64,000 nucleotides of DNA from Roseibium sediminicola (GCF_023156505.1 NZ_JALNMJ010000015.1:62001-126000); one strand, 5' to 3'. Counted from the first letter of the stretch, positions 16,484 through 27,430 are shown. A program made the numbers and translations. The notes: generated from the sequence alone by a model not told the origin.

Positions 16484-19400
16484 ATGCCGGACAAACACGA
16501 CGTCGAGAAATTGAAACTCATCGACGCGGTCCAAGCCAACTTGAGCCAGAAAGACCCGGCCCTCGCCGAATTCGCCCGCGCCTTTTATGACCGCGGCGCG
16601 GCGGAAGATCTGGTCACCTACACGGCCGACGAACTGATCGGTTTCGTGACGGATGCCTGGCAGGATTTCCAGAACCACGAACTCGGCACCCACAGGGTCA
16701 GCATTTCGGACCCGGCCTTCAAATCCCAGAGCAAGAAGATCAAGGGGTTGAGCGTCATTGAAATCGTCAATGACAACATGCCCTTCCTGGTCGACTCGGT
16801 CATGGACGAACTCCAGGACAGCAAGCTCGAAGTTCACCTGGTGCTGCACCCGATCTACATCGTCGAACGCAGCGAGGACGGCAAGCTGACCTCGTCCATC
16901 GCACGTAAGAAACCGCCGAAGCGCACCGACCGCCAGGAAAGCCTGATCCATATTCACGTGACCCGGATCGATTCCGACGAGGCGCGCGCGGACCTGAAGG
17001 TCCGGCTGGACAAGGTGCTGAACGATGTCCGCTCCGTGGTGTCCGATTTCAAGCCCATGCAGGAACGGCTTGCAGAAGCGATCGACACCTACAAGACCAC
17101 CCAGATCCCGAGCAGCAGCGACGATCTTTGGGAGGCCATTCACTTCCTGGAATGGATGGAAAACGACAACTTCATCTTCCTCGGCATGCGCGAATACACC
17201 TTCGAGGGTGGCGTCGAGGAAGGCGAGCTCTCGCCCCACGAAGGCACCGGCCTCGGCCTCTTGAGCGACCCGGATGTGCGCGTGCTTCGGCGCGGCTCCG
17301 AATTTGTCCAGATCACGCCGGAAATCCGCGAGTTCCTGAAGAAACCGGAACCGCTGATCATCGCCAAGGCCAATGTGAAGAGCACCGTCCACCGGCGCGT
17401 TCACATGGATTATGTCGGCGCCAAGCTCTATGACGACGACGGCAACCTGATCGGTGAACTGCGCATCGTCGGCCTGTTCGCGTCCACCGCCTATACCGAG
17501 CCGACCAGCACGATCCCGTTCCTGCGCCGCAAGGTCGCCAGTGTGCTCGCCCGCGCCGGCTACGGCTCGGAAAGCCACTCGGGTCGCGCGCTGCGCAACG
17601 TCCTGGAAGCCTTTCCGCGGGATGAACTGTTCCAGATCGAGCGCGAACGCCTGTTCGATTTTTCCATCGCCATCCTGCAGCTGGACGAGCGCCCGCGCAT
17701 CCGCGTCTTGTCCCGGCCGGACAAGTTCGACCGTTATGTCTCGATCCTCGTCTTCGTGCCGCGCGACCGCTATTCGACCGAAGTGCGCCTGAATGTCGGC
17801 ACCTATCTTGCCTCCATTTATGAAGGCCGCGTGTCCGCCTGGTATGTGACCTATCCGGAAGGCCCGCTGGCGCGGGTGCATTACATCATCGGCCGCGACA
17901 AGGGCGAAACTCCAACACCCGGGCAGGAGGAACTGGAAGCAGCGGTCGCCGACATGGTGCGAACCTGGTCCGACAGCGTTCGCGACGCCCTGCAACACGA
18001 GTTTGCCCCCGCCCAGGCCCGCAAGCTGGCCGACCGCTACGCCTTGTCCTTCCATGGCGGCTACAAGGAAGTCTACAACGCCCAGTCGGCGCTCTACGAC
18101 ATCGTCAAGCTGGAAACCCTGTCGGACCGCAACGACACCACCATCTCCTTCCATCGGCCGCAAGGCACCAAGGACAACCGGCTGGCCCTCAAGGTCTATC
18201 ACCGCGGCTCGCCGATCCCGCTGTCGGCGCGCGTGCCGATGCTGGAAAACATGGGCTTCCGGGTGATCAACGAGCGGACCTACCGCATCACCCCGGCCGA
18301 CGCGCCGATGTCCTACCTGCATGAAATGACACTGGAAGCGCGAGGCGGCGAGGAGATCGCCTTCACCGACCAGCTGCAGACCCGGCTGGAAAGCATGTTC
18401 ATGGCGGTCTGGACCGACAGGGCCGAGGATGACGGTTACAACCGTCTGGTGCTGACCGCGGATCTCGCGTGGCGCGACATCGCCGTGGTCCGGGCCCTGT
18501 CCAAATACCTGCGCCAGGTCGGCATCCGCTTTTCCGAAGACTACATGTGGTCGACGCTCAACAACTATCCGGCGATCACCGCCAAACTGGTCGAACTGTT
18601 CCACTTGCGCTTCAACCCGGCCGTCACCGAGAAGGACCGCGACCTCGGCACCGAGCGGCTCCAGGGCGAACTGACCGCCAATCTGGAGGAAGTCGCCAGC
18701 CTTGACGACGACCGCATCCTGCGCCGGTTCCAGAACGCCATCGAATCGATCCTGCGCACCAATTTCTACCAGCTTGACGCCAAGGGACAGCCGAAACCGG
18801 TCTTTGCCTTCAAGGTCGACAGCCGCAAGATCGACGACCTGCCGCAGCCGCGCCCGTTCCGCGAGATCTTCGTCTACAGCCCGCGGGTGGAAGGTGTGCA
18901 TCTGCGCTTCGGCATGGTCGCCCGCGGCGGCCTGCGCTGGTCCGACCGGCCGCAGGATTTCCGCACCGAGGTGCTCGGCCTGGTAAAAGCCCAGCAGGTC
19001 AAGAATGCCGTGATCGTTCCGGTCGGCGCCAAGGGCGGCTTCGTGCCCAAGAACCTGCCGCCGATGACCGACCGCGATGCCTGGTTCAAGGAAGGCACCG
19101 AGAGCTACAAGATTTTCATCAACGCGTTGCTCGATGTCACCGACAACCTGGACGAGGACAAGATCGTGCCGCCGGAACAGGTCAACCGCTTCGACGGCGA
19201 CGACCCTTACCTGGTGGTTGCCGCCGACAAGGGCACCGCGACCTTCTCCGACACCGCCAACGGCATTTCCGAAGGCCGCCACTTCTGGCTGGGCGACGCC
19301 TTTGCCTCGGGCGGATCGGCCGGCTACGACCACAAGAAGATGGGCATCACCGCCCGCGGCGCCTGGGAAGCGGTCAAGCGGCATTTCCGCGAGATGAACC

Positions 19401-21295
19401 GCGACATCCAGACCGAGCCCTTCACCGCCGCCGGTGTCGGCGACATGTCCGGCGACGTCTTCGGCAACGGCATGCTGCTGTCGAAGGCCACCAGGCTGGT
19501 CGCCGCCTTCGACCACCGCGATATCTTCATCGATCCGGACCCGGATCCGGCCACGACCTGGGAGGAGCGCAAGCGCCTGTTCGACATGGGCCGCTCGTCC
19601 TGGAAAGACTACAATGAAAGCCTGATTTCCAAGGGTGGTGGGATCTTCTCGCGCCAGCTGAAGTCGATTACGCTGTCGCCGGAAATCCAGGCGCTCCTGA
19701 ACCTGCCCAAACCCAGTGCGCCGCCGCAGGAAGTCATGACGGCCATCCTGAGGATGGATGTCGACCTTCTGTGGTTCGGCGGCATCGGCACCTATATCCG
19801 CGCCACCACCGAGACCGACGCGGATGCCGGCGACCGCGCCAATGACCCGATCCGCATCACCGCGCCGCAGGTCGGCGCCAAGGTGATCGGCGAAGGCGCC
19901 AATCTGGGCCTGACCCAGCTGGCCCGGATCGAGTTCAACAAGAAGGGTGGCCGCTGCAACTCCGACGCGATCGACAATTCCGCCGGGGTCAACTCCTCGG
20001 ACATGGAGGTCAACATCAAGATCGCCCTCGGCGCCGCAGTCAAATCCGGCAAGCTGACGATCGAGCAGCGCAACGTGCTACTCGCCGAAATGACCGACGA
20101 GGTCGCGGAGCTGGTGCTGCGGAACAACTATCTGCAGACCCTGGCGATCTCCATGACCCATCTGCGCGGCATGGAGGATTTCGGCTACCAGGTGCGTATG
20201 ATGCGCCAGCTGGAGCAGGCCGGGCTGCTCGACCGGGTTGTCGAACAGCTGCCGGACGAGGCGACGCTCGACGAAATGCGCAAGGCGGGGCAGTTGATGA
20301 CCCGGGCCGAGCTCGGCGTCTTGCTCGCCTATGCAAAGATCACGCTTTACGATGCGCTTCTGGAAAGCACGGTGCCGGACGACGACTACCTCGCCCGCGA
20401 ACTGTTCCGCTACTTCCCGGACCAGATGGCGGCGATCTATCAGGACGAGATCAACGGCCACCGGCTGCGCCGCGAGATCATCGCCACCATGCTGGCCAAT
20501 TCCATGGTCAACCGGGGCGGGGCGACCTTCCTGACCCGCCTGATCGACCAGACCGGGGCGACGCCGACCGACATCGCCCAAGGCTTCGTCGCCGTGCGCA
20601 ACAGCTACGACCTGACCGATCTCAACACCGAGATCGACGCGCTCGACACGACGATCGACGGCGAGTTGCAGCTGGAACTCTATTCGGAAGTCCAGTCCCT
20701 TCTGCTGGAACGTGTCGTCTGGTTCAAGCGCAACGTCTCCTTCGAACAGGGGCTCTCGGCGGTGGTCGAACGCTTCGGCTCCGGCATTGCCGCCCTGCGC
20801 GGCCGGCTGGAATCGGTCCTGCCGGAAGAACCCGCCGCCCTGCTCAACCAGCGCGCCGCGGACTATGTTGAAAAAGGCGTGCCGGAGGCGCTGGCGAAAC
20901 GCATTGCCTGGCTTCTGGCCGAGAATGCCATTCCGGACATCGTCATCGTTTCCGAGGAAACCGGCGCGGATCTCGACACCGCCGCGACCGCCTATTACCA
21001 GGTCGCCCACAACTTCCAGATCGGCTCCATGCACGAGCGCGCCAATGATCTGGATGTACGCGACTACTACGACGGCCTGGCGCTTGACCGGGCTCGAGCG
21101 ACCCTGTTTGGCGCCCATCGCGCGCTGGCCGTGGAAGCGGTCCGGGACGGCGGCTTCTCCTGCTGGCTGGAAAAACACGAAACCCAGGTGGTGCGCACAA
21201 AACGCGCGGTCACCGAGATCCTTGACGGCGGCCTGAGCGTCTCCAAATTTTCCGTCGCCGCCAGCCTGCTGTCGGAAATCTGCGGCACGGCGTAA
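16484..21295 (+). CDS. gdhB: NAD-specific glutamate dehydrogenase, large 180-kDa type
   Basis: This enzyme oxidatively deaminates glutamate to 2-oxoglutarate, mainly for amino-acid catabolism. The 1603-residue length and layout match the large NAD-GDH class of Pseudomonas and Caulobacter. N-terminal ACT-like regulatory segments run to about residue 700. The catalytic domain (about 780-1250) carries MVARGGLRWSDRPQDFRTEVLGLVKAQQ and PVGAKGGFVPKN, followed by the nucleotide-binding half with VGDMSGDVFGNGMLLS. A long helical C-terminal part ends near LSEICGTA. The start ATG is preceded by AGGGGGATGGAAA. It appears monocistronic. Confidence 0.97.
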   Translation: MPDKHDVEKLKLIDAVQANLSQKDPALAEFARAFYDRGAAEDLVTYTADELIGFVTDAWQDFQNHELGTHRVSISDPAFKSQSKKIKGLSVIEIVNDNMPFLVDSVMDELQDSKLEVHLVLHPIYIVERSEDGKLTSSIARKKPPKRTDRQESLIHIHVTRIDSDEARADLKVRLDKVLNDVRSVVSDFKPMQERLAEAIDTYKTTQIPSSSDDLWEAIHFLEWMENDNFIFLGMREYTFEGGVEEGELSPHEGTGLGLLSDPDVRVLRRGSEFVQITPEIREFLKKPEPLIIAKANVKSTVHRRVHMDYVGAKLYDDDGNLIGELRIVGLFASTAYTEPTSTIPFLRRKVASVLARAGYGSESHSGRALRNVLEAFPRDELFQIERERLFDFSIAILQLDERPRIRVLSRPDKFDRYVSILVFVPRDRYSTEVRLNVGTYLASIYEGRVSAWYVTYPEGPLARVHYIIGRDKGETPTPGQEELEAAVADMVRTWSDSVRDALQHEFAPAQARKLADRYALSFHGGYKEVYNAQSALYDIVKLETLSDRNDTTISFHRPQGTKDNRLALKVYHRGSPIPLSARVPMLENMGFRVINERTYRITPADAPMSYLHEMTLEARGGEEIAFTDQLQTRLESMFMAVWTDRAEDDGYNRLVLTADLAWRDIAVVRALSKYLRQVGIRFSEDYMWSTLNNYPAITAKLVELFHLRFNPAVTEKDRDLGTERLQGELTANLEEVASLDDDRILRRFQNAIESILRTNFYQLDAKGQPKPVFAFKVDSRKIDDLPQPRPFREIFVYSPRVEGVHLRFGMVARGGLRWSDRPQDFRTEVLGLVKAQQVKNAVIVPVGAKGGFVPKNLPPMTDRDAWFKEGTESYKIFINALLDVTDNLDEDKIVPPEQVNRFDGDDPYLVVAADKGTATFSDTANGISEGRHFWLGDAFASGGSAGYDHKKMGITARGAWEAVKRHFREMNRDIQTEPFTAAGVGDMSGDVFGNGMLLSKATRLVAAFDHRDIFIDPDPDPATTWEERKRLFDMGRSSWKDYNESLISKGGGIFSRQLKSITLSPEIQALLNLPKPSAPPQEVMTAILRMDVDLLWFGGIGTYIRATTETDADAGDRANDPIRITAPQVGAKVIGEGANLGLTQLARIEFNKKGGRCNSDAIDNSAGVNSSDMEVNIKIALGAAVKSGKLTIEQRNVLLAEMTDEVAELVLRNNYLQTLAISMTHLRGMEDFGYQVRMMRQLEQAGLLDRVVEQLPDEATLDEMRKAGQLMTRAELGVLLAYAKITLYDALLESTVPDDDYLARELFRYFPDQMAAIYQDEINGHRLRREIIATMLANSMVNRGGATFLTRLIDQTGATPTDIAQGFVAVRNSYDLTDLNTEIDALDTTIDGELQLELYSEVQSLLLERVVWFKRNVSFEQGLSAVVERFGSGIAALRGRLESVLPEEPAALLNQRAADYVEKGVPEALAKRIAWLLAENAIPDIVIVSEETGADLDTAATAYYQVAHNFQIGSMHERANDLDVRDYYDGLALDRARATLFGAHRALAVEAVRDGGFSCWLEKHETQVVRTKRAVTEILDGGLSVSKFSVAASLLSEICGTA

Positions 21296-21371
21296 CGTCG
21301 GCGAGATCGGCAATTGCGGCCGGCGGTCTCCGCCGGTCGTGGATTTAAGGTGGAATCAATTCTACTCTCCT

Positions 21372-21475
21372 CGTCATCCTGAGGAGGCGCAAAGCGCCGT
21401 CTCGAAGGATCGGCGGCAAATTCCAACATATTTAGCCGATCCTTCGAGACGGGCTTCGCCCTCCTCAGGATGACG
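21372..21475. repeat. Dispersed palindromic element, copy 2 (downstream of gdhB)
   Basis: This 104-bp palindrome has outer arms CGTCATCCTGAGGAGG and CCTCCTCAGGATGACG. Inner arms TCTCGAAGGATCGGC and GCCGATCCTTCGAGA surround a short AT-rich loop. It is the second copy of the element at 821-927 and pairs more perfectly than that copy. It occupies the gap between gdhB and the MFS gene. Confidence 0.85.
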
Positions 21476-21542
21476 GTGAACAAGTTGATTGGCTTGGCAG
21501 TTCGGCGCCTTTGCCGCCGCCCCTCCACAAGGATTTTCGAAA

Positions 21543-22922
21543 TTGACTGTCGCTCCCGAGAATCCTCCCACGAAATCCGACCCGCGCGCGGTGCTGTCCT
21601 GGGCCCTGTTCGACTGGGCGGCGCAGCCATTCTTCACGCTGATCACCACCTTCGTTTTTGCGCCCTATTTTGCCTCCACCCTGACGGCGACACCCGCCGA
21701 GGGCCAGGCACTGTGGGGCTATGCCACGGCCGCCGCCGGGCTCGGCATCGCGCTCACCGCCCCCGTGCTTGGCTCCATTGCCGACGCGACCGGCCGCCGC
21801 AAACGCTGGATCTTCGCCTTTTCGATCCCGTTTGTGATCTGCTGCTGGGCGTTCTGGGAAGCGGTTCCCGGCAGCGCGAACGGCATTCTGATCGCGCTCA
21901 CCGCCTTTGCCGTCGGCACGTTCTGCATCGAGGTCGCCACCGTCTTCAACAACGCCATGATGCCGTCCCTGGTGCCACCGGAACGAATCGGCCGCCTGTC
22001 AAGCTTCGGCTGGGCGATGGGCTATGCCAGCGCGCTGATCACGCTGCTGATCACCCTTGGCTTCCTGGCTGGCAGCGCTGACACGGGCAAGACACTCCTG
22101 GGCTTTTCACCGCTGTTCGGCCTCGATCCGGCGACCGGTGAGGGCGACCGTGCGTCCGGGCCGTTTTCGGCGCTCTGGTATCTTGTATTTGCGTTGCCAA
22201 TGTTCCTGTTTGTTCCGGACACGCCGCATCAGGCAAAACTTGGCCCCGCGATCCGCGCCGGCCTGAAAAGCCTGAAGGCCAGCCTTGTCCATGCACGGTC
22301 GAACCGGAACATTTTCGTGTTCCTGCTCGCCAACATGATCTTCAAGGACGGCCTGGTGGCCCTCTTCGCCTTTGGCGGCATCTATGCCGGTGGCCAGCTT
22401 GGCTGGGGCGCCATCGAAATCGGCAGTTTCGGCATCATCCTGACCATCACCGGTACGCTGGGTCTCCTGCTTGGCGGCCCCATGGACGACCGCTTCGGCG
22501 CCAAGCCGGTCATAGTCTTTTCGCTGGTGGTGCTGATGTTCTGCGGGCTCGGCATGATCTCGGTCGACAAGACCACCGTGTTCTTCGTGATCGAGACGGC
22601 GGCGGCCCCGGAGGGCAAGCTCTTTGCCTCGCTGCCGGAGCAGGTGTTCATCGGCCTCGGCGCGATCATCGGAGCGGTCTCCGGCCCCTTGCAGGCCTCC
22701 TGCCGCAGCCTTCTGGTGCGTTTGGCACCTCCCGAGCACATGACCCAGTATTTCGGCCTGCTGGCGCTCTCGGGAAAGGTCACGAGTTTCCTCGCACCGC
22801 TTACGGTCGGCATCGTCACCGGGCTCACCGCCAGCCAGCCGGCCGGCATGTCGGTGATCCTGGTGTTCTTCGGCGTCGGGCTGGTGTTGCTTTTGAAGGT
22901 GCGGGAGCGGGGTGCGGGATGA
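21543..22922 (+). CDS. UMF1-type MFS transporter
   Basis: This 459-residue permease has about twelve membrane helices. It belongs to the UMF1/Atg22-like branch of the major facilitator superfamily, recognised by the N-terminal WALFDWAAQPFFTLITTFVFAPYF. Loop 2-3 carries GSIADATGRRKRW, the MFS motif A, and the equivalent repeat GGPMDDRFGAKPV occurs in the second half. The likely start is TTG at 21543 (LTVAPENPPTKSDPRAVLSW), nine bases after AAGGA; the frame is open from 21489 without a better site. The substrate is unknown. Its TGA overlaps the ATG of the next gene. Confidence 0.85.
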   Translation: MTVAPENPPTKSDPRAVLSWALFDWAAQPFFTLITTFVFAPYFASTLTATPAEGQALWGYATAAAGLGIALTAPVLGSIADATGRRKRWIFAFSIPFVICCWAFWEAVPGSANGILIALTAFAVGTFCIEVATVFNNAMMPSLVPPERIGRLSSFGWAMGYASALITLLITLGFLAGSADTGKTLLGFSPLFGLDPATGEGDRASGPFSALWYLVFALPMFLFVPDTPHQAKLGPAIRAGLKSLKASLVHARSNRNIFVFLLANMIFKDGLVALFAFGGIYAGGQLGWGAIEIGSFGIILTITGTLGLLLGGPMDDRFGAKPVIVFSLVVLMFCGLGMISVDKTTVFFVIETAAAPEGKLFASLPEQVFIGLGAIIGAVSGPLQASCRSLLVRLAPPEHMTQYFGLLALSGKVTSFLAPLTVGIVTGLTASQPAGMSVILVFFGVGLVLLLKVRERGAG

Positions 22923-23308
22923 ATTCTGATTATGTTGGTTTCCCCCGAAACAGGAAGGAAGAACAGCTTTCAGCGCTGCCAATTGTGTTGTTGCTGGATT
23001 ATGCAAACACGGTTTTGAGCAATCCCGAATCGCTCGAAAGACTAAAAACGGGTTGGGATCGCAATATCAGATCTCACTGGACGGATGATCAATTTGCAGA
23101 GCTCGCATGGCTGGAAGAAAAACAAGGCGAACAGTATCTCTCCTCCAAGGGATACGGCGGACTGTACAAACGGCACATGGTCGCACTGGCGATGGTAGAG
23201 AAAGCCATCTTTGAATACCTGAATAACCCTTCGGCAGAATTCGAAACCTTCCTAAGGGAAAGACTTGTAGGATCCCCATATGTCCTAGAGACCTATTCAA
23301 CGGATTAA
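22919..23308 (+). CDS. Hypothetical protein coupled to the MFS gene
   Basis: I do not recognise this 129-residue soluble protein. It is acidic, helix-rich and more AT-rich in codon usage than its neighbours. Segments include LPIVLLLDYANTVLSNPESLERL and GYGGLYKRHMVALAMVEKAIFEYL. The ATG overlaps the permease stop (ATGA), implying translational coupling. It ends in front of a good terminator hairpin at 23343-23370. Confidence 0.6.
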   Translation: MNSDYVGFPRNRKEEQLSALPIVLLLDYANTVLSNPESLERLKTGWDRNIRSHWTDDQFAELAWLEEKQGEQYLSSKGYGGLYKRHMVALAMVEKAIFEYLNNPSAEFETFLRERLVGSPYVLETYSTD

Positions 23309-23342
23309 TGCAGTCACGGTTGGACGGTCTTAAACAAACAAT

Positions 23343-23370
23343 CGCGCCGGCTTTCACCGGCGCGTCTTTC
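23343..23370. terminator. Bidirectional rho-independent terminator
   Basis: A perfect stem CGCGCCGG/CCGGCGCG (23343-23350 and 23357-23364) has a 6-base loop. It is followed by TCTTTC on the plus strand, and on the minus strand by a T-rich stretch (ATTGTTTGTTT). It sits between the convergent gene at 22919-23308 and the chemoreceptor, and can serve both. Confidence 0.85.
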
Positions 23371-23390
23371 ACTTCCGAAAGGACTTTTTG

Positions 23391-25502
23391 TCAGGCGACC
23401 TGGCGGACATTGGCGAGGAAACCTTCGACCTCCTGTTTCAGCCGGTTGGCTTCGGTCTGCAGCACATTGGCGGAGGCCGAGACCTGGCGGGCGGCGTTGC
23501 CGGTGTCGTCGGCCGAGGCCGCCACCTTGACGATGTTCTGGGCAACTTCCTGGGTGCCGTTGGAGGCTTCCTGGATGTTGCGGGCAATCTCGTCCGTTGC
23601 CAGGCCCTGCTGTTCCACAGAACTCTGGATGGAAGAGGAGATCTCGTTCATCTTCTCGATGGTTTCAGAGATGCCCTTGATCGCCTCGACCGAGCCCGCG
23701 GTTTCCGTCTGGACCGACTGGATCTGCAGCGAGATTTCCTCGGTTGCCTTGGCGGTCTGATTGGCGAGTTCCTTCACCTCCGCGGCAACGACCGCAAAGC
23801 CCTTGCCGGCTTCGCCAGCGCGCGCCGCCTCGATGGTGGCATTGAGCGCCAGCAGGTTGGTCTGCTCGGCAATGTCGGTGATCAGCTTGACCACTTCGCT
23901 GATCCGGTTGGCCGCGACCGCAAGCCCCTCGATCTTGTTGTTTGTCGACTGGGCCTGATCCACCGCATGGGAGGCGATTTCAGTCGACTGGGTCATCTGG
24001 CGGGAGATCTCGCCGACGGAGGCCATCAGTTCCTCGGCGGCCGAGGCGACGGTTTCCACGTTGGAGGAGGCTTCCTCGGAAGCGGCTGCCACCGCGGTGC
24101 TCTTGTCGCTGGTGTCGTCGGCGCCGGCCGTCAGTGTGTTGGAGGCGGCGTTCAGGTCTTCCACCTGGGTCATGACGATCTGGGTCAGCTCCGAGATCTG
24201 CCGGTCGAAATTCTGCGACAGCTCGCTGATCCGTTCCGCCCGCGCCAGCTGCTGGCGCTGCGCTTCTTCCTGTTCGGCGGTCAGCGCCTCTGCCTGCTGG
24301 GCTTTTTCGCGGAAGACCTCAAGTGCCTTGCTGATTTCACCGATTTCGTCGGCCCGGTCCGTATCCTGGATCGGCTCGTCGTAACGGCGGTCGATCAGCG
24401 CCTGAATGCTGGAGACGGCGCGTTCCAGCGGACGGCGGACGATCGTGTTGCCGACGACATAGATGGAAAGCGCTACGACAAGAAGCAGAACGACGCCGAC
24501 GCCAATGATCAGGGTGGTGATCTGGGACGATGCCGCGTTCAAGGTGTCGAGCGGCACATTGACCACAACCGCCAGCTTGGCGTCGGTGCCGGTAACATTC
24601 ACCGGCATGACGATGCGATAGACATCGGTGCCGAGCGTGTTGGAATACCCCTGGTATTCAAAGCTTTCGCCCTTCTTGACGGCCGCCAGCAGCTTGTCCT
24701 GTACGGCAAGATCCACTTCCGAGCGACCTTCCGCCCAGGGCTTGCCGAGAACGGCGCCGTCCGGATGCGCGATCCAGACCCCGTTCTGGGACAGAAGATG
24801 CACCGAACCCGTCTCAAGCGGTTTCTGCTTGCCAAGCTCGTCGGACAGGGGCGTCAGCAGGATGTCGCCGCCGGCGACCCCGATCACCTTGCCCTTGTGG
24901 CGGATTGGAACGGAGAAGGACACGCCGGTGACCGTCTTGTTGTCGGCTTCCCAGCTGTATGGCTCGGTCATGTAGTCCTTGCCGGACACATAGGCGCCAT
25001 TGAACCAGAGTTCATCGGTGACGGACATGTCGCCGATGGAAATCTTCTCGATCGGACGATAGGCGAGCGAACCATCCGCCTTGCGGAAGTAATAGGGCTG
25101 CCATTCGCCGCCCTCGGCCCATTTTTCATCGCCCTTGAAGTCGCCATCCTTGCCGTCGAGCTGGTTCTCGGTCACCACGCCCCAGGCACCGGAAAGATCC
25201 TTGTTGTCCTGGGCCAGGTTTTCAACGACGGCGCTCCAGGCGAGCCGGTCAACCGCTTCGGCGTTTTTCATGCCACCAAGCGCACTGGCGAGAGACTGGG
25301 CCGACTTCAGCCCTTTTTCCAGACCGCGCCGGACAAATTCGGCTTGTTCGCTGGCCACCGTCGCGGCCTCCGACTTGGCCAGTTCGCTAGTAATCCCCGA
25401 GGCTTTCCAGCCGATAAAGCTGATGCCGACCACAAGGGCGACCGTCAGAGCCGCCGCGCTGGCCCCGATAAGCTTTGTTGTGACCTTCGCCTTTTTAAAC
25501 AC
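23391..25502 (-). CDS. Methyl-accepting chemotaxis protein with dCache-type sensor
   Basis: This 703-residue chemoreceptor has a first membrane helix at about 11-31. A large periplasmic double-Cache sensor follows (about 40-320; [45 protein letters not shown]). A second helix (about 327-350) leads to HAMP ([16 protein letters not shown]) and then a long signalling coiled coil. The hairpin tip [37 protein letters not shown] binds CheA and CheW. The ligand is likely a small organic molecule such as an amino or organic acid, as in other dCache receptors, but it cannot be assigned. No che genes are adjacent. Confidence 0.95.
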   Translation of the reverse strand: MFKKAKVTTKLIGASAAALTVALVVGISFIGWKASGITSELAKSEAATVASEQAEFVRRGLEKGLKSAQSLASALGGMKNAEAVDRLAWSAVVENLAQDNKDLSGAWGVVTENQLDGKDGDFKGDEKWAEGGEWQPYYFRKADGSLAYRPIEKISIGDMSVTDELWFNGAYVSGKDYMTEPYSWEADNKTVTGVSFSVPIRHKGKVIGVAGGDILLTPLSDELGKQKPLETGSVHLLSQNGVWIAHPDGAVLGKPWAEGRSEVDLAVQDKLLAAVKKGESFEYQGYSNTLGTDVYRIVMPVNVTGTDAKLAVVVNVPLDTLNAASSQITTLIIGVGVVLLLVVALSIYVVGNTIVRRPLERAVSSIQALIDRRYDEPIQDTDRADEIGEISKALEVFREKAQQAEALTAEQEEAQRQQLARAERISELSQNFDRQISELTQIVMTQVEDLNAASNTLTAGADDTSDKSTAVAAASEEASSNVETVASAAEELMASVGEISRQMTQSTEIASHAVDQAQSTNNKIEGLAVAANRISEVVKLITDIAEQTNLLALNATIEAARAGEAGKGFAVVAAEVKELANQTAKATEEISLQIQSVQTETAGSVEAIKGISETIEKMNEISSSIQSSVEQQGLATDEIARNIQEASNGTQEVAQNIVKVAASADDTGNAARQVSASANVLQTEANRLKQEVEGFLANVRQVA

Positions 25503-25668
25503 CCGAAATCTCCGCAGTTCTCAAGAAAGCGGCAGAAAAACTGCCCCAACCTCGCTCAGATTAGCTGCGGGACGTTAACAAGGTCTTCAAAAGGTGAAGG
25601 ATTTCTAAAGACACCCTGTCAATTTTTACAATTACTTCAAGTTGTTAGCCGGCGCACTTGCAGGCAGG

Positions 25669-25699
25669 GCGTCCCGGTCCATGAGGGACCGCGACGCCT
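25669..25699. terminator. Stem-loop downstream of purH
   Basis: Arms GGCGTCCCGGTCC and GGACCGCGACGCC (one mismatch) surround a short loop about 20 bp past the purH stop. No T-run follows on the purH strand, so it is a weak candidate terminator or an mRNA 3' structure. Confidence 0.35.
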
Positions 25700-25718
25700 T
25701 CACTGCGAAGGTCCAAAG

Positions 25719-27335
25719 TTAGTGCCGGAAGTGACGCATGCCGGTCAGGACCATCGCAAGGCCGGCCTCGTCAGCGGCGGCAATCACGTCGTCGTCGCGC
25801 ATGGAACCGCCCGGCTGGATGACCGCGGTGGCGCCAGCCTCGGCCGCCGACAGCAGACCGTCCGCGAACGGGAAGAAGGCATCGGACGCCACCACGCAGC
25901 CCTTGGTGAGCGGTTCGGAGAGACCGGCGGCTTCGGTCGCGTCCAGCGCCTTGCGCGCGGCGATGCGGGCTGAATCCACCCGGCTCATCTGGCCGGCGCC
26001 GACACCCACCGTGGCACCGTTCCTGGCATAGACGATCGCATTCGACTTGACGTGCTTGGCAACGCGGAAGGCGAATTTCAGATCGGCCAGTTCCTGCTCG
26101 CTCGGCGCGCGTTTGGTAACAACCTTGAGATCCAGATCGTCGACAACACCATTGTCACGCGACTGCACCAGCAGGCCGCCGGCCACGGACTTGACGAACA
26201 GGCCCTTGGCCCGGGCATCGGCGAGACCGCCGGTGACCAGCAGGCGCAGGTTCTTCTTGGCTGCGATGATCTCGCGGGCGGCATCGTCCGCGTCCGGGGC
26301 GATGATCACCTCGGTGAAGATCTTGACGATTTCCTCGGCCGCGGCCGCGTCCAGCGTCTTGTTGAGCGCGACAATGCCGCCAAAGGCCGACACCGGGTCA
26401 CAGCGCAGCGCCAGTTCATATGCCTCTTTCAGGCTGGCGCCTTCCGCAACACCGCAGGGATTGGCGTGTTTGATGATGGCGACGGCGCTGGTGCGCGCCG
26501 GATCGAACTCGCTGACAAGTTCGAAGGCCGCGTCCGTGTCGTTGATGTTGTTGTAGGAGAGCGTCTTGCCCTGGAGCTGGGTCGCGGTGGCAACGCCGGG
26601 ACGGTTTTCCCCGGTCTTGTAGAAGCCTGCCGTCTGATGCGGGTTTTCGCCATAACGCATGACTTCGGCAAGCGCGCCGCCAACGGCCCGGTGCGCCGGC
26701 GTTGCTTCTTCCAGCTGATCCGCCATCCAGTTTGAAACGGCCGCGTCATAGGCCGCCGTGCGGGCAAAGGCCTTCAGCGCCAGCTTCTTGCGCAGGGCGA
26801 CCGGGGCCTGGCCGCCATTGGCGTCAAGTTCGGCGATCACGGCGTCATAATCGGCCGGATCGGTGACCACGGTGACATAGGCATGGTTCTTGGCGGCAGC
26901 GCGGGTCATGGCCGGCCCGCCGATGTCGATGTTTTCAATCCCGGTCGCGTAGTCGGCGCCGGAGGCGACCACGTCCTCGAACGGATAGAGATTGCCGCAG
27001 AAGAGATCGATGCCGGTGATGCCGTGCTCGGCCATGGCGCTCTGGTGATCGGCGTCATCGCGGATTGCGAGCAGACCGCCATGCACATTCGGATGCAAGG
27101 TCTTCACCCGGCCGTCCATGATTTCCGGAAAGCCGGTGACCTCGGAAATGTCCAGAACCTGAAGCCCCGCGTCCTTCAGTGCCTTGTAGGAGCCGCCGGT
27201 CGACACCAGCTCGACGCCCCGGTCGGCGAGTGCCCTGGCAAAGTCGACCAGACCGGTCTTGTCGAAGACCGAAAGAAGCGCGCGCTTGACGGGAACGAGT
27301 TCGGGAACGGGTACGGCTTTGGACACAATGGCCAT
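25719..27335 (-). CDS. purH: Bifunctional AICAR formyltransferase/IMP cyclohydrolase PurH
   Basis: PurH performs the last two steps of IMP synthesis. The 538 residues comprise an N-terminal IMP cyclohydrolase (MGS-like) domain (about 15-150; [33 protein letters not shown]). The AICAR transformylase domain follows, with its conserved [11 protein letters not shown] (the lysine-histidine catalytic pair) near residue 295 and a C-terminal [16 protein letters not shown]. It follows the heparinase-like gene by 95 bp and rsmB, a gene order widespread in Rhizobiales. Cotranscription is likely. Confidence 0.97.
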   Translation of the reverse strand: MAIVSKAVPVPELVPVKRALLSVFDKTGLVDFARALADRGVELVSTGGSYKALKDAGLQVLDISEVTGFPEIMDGRVKTLHPNVHGGLLAIRDDADHQSAMAEHGITGIDLFCGNLYPFEDVVASGADYATGIENIDIGGPAMTRAAAKNHAYVTVVTDPADYDAVIAELDANGGQAPVALRKKLALKAFARTAAYDAAVSNWMADQLEEATPAHRAVGGALAEVMRYGENPHQTAGFYKTGENRPGVATATQLQGKTLSYNNINDTDAAFELVSEFDPARTSAVAIIKHANPCGVAEGASLKEAYELALRCDPVSAFGGIVALNKTLDAAAAEEIVKIFTEVIIAPDADDAAREIIAAKKNLRLLVTGGLADARAKGLFVKSVAGGLLVQSRDNGVVDDLDLKVVTKRAPSEQELADLKFAFRVAKHVKSNAIVYARNGATVGVGAGQMSRVDSARIAARKALDATEAAGLSEPLTKGCVVASDAFFPFADGLLSAAEAGATAVIQPGGSMRDDDVIAAADEAGLAMVLTGMRHFRH

Positions 27336-27430
27336 GAATTTGCCTCGCGATTGGGGACGCCTTGGGAGAGTTGGCGTCGCCCTAGCACGCTTTCAGGCAA
27401 ATCGGAAGCTCACGTCGGGGGCAGGCGGTG

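Noticed and set aside
16469-19516. A 1015-codon open frame on the minus strand opposite gdhB
   Set aside because: It is a composition shadow of the GC-rich gdhB codons: no ribosome-binding site, no recognisable domains, and the sense strand has a full NAD-GDH.
23388-25973. An 861-codon plus-strand frame opposite the chemoreceptor gene
   Set aside because: It is antisense to a canonical MCP, with a repetitive Gly/Leu/Arg composition typical of shadow frames.
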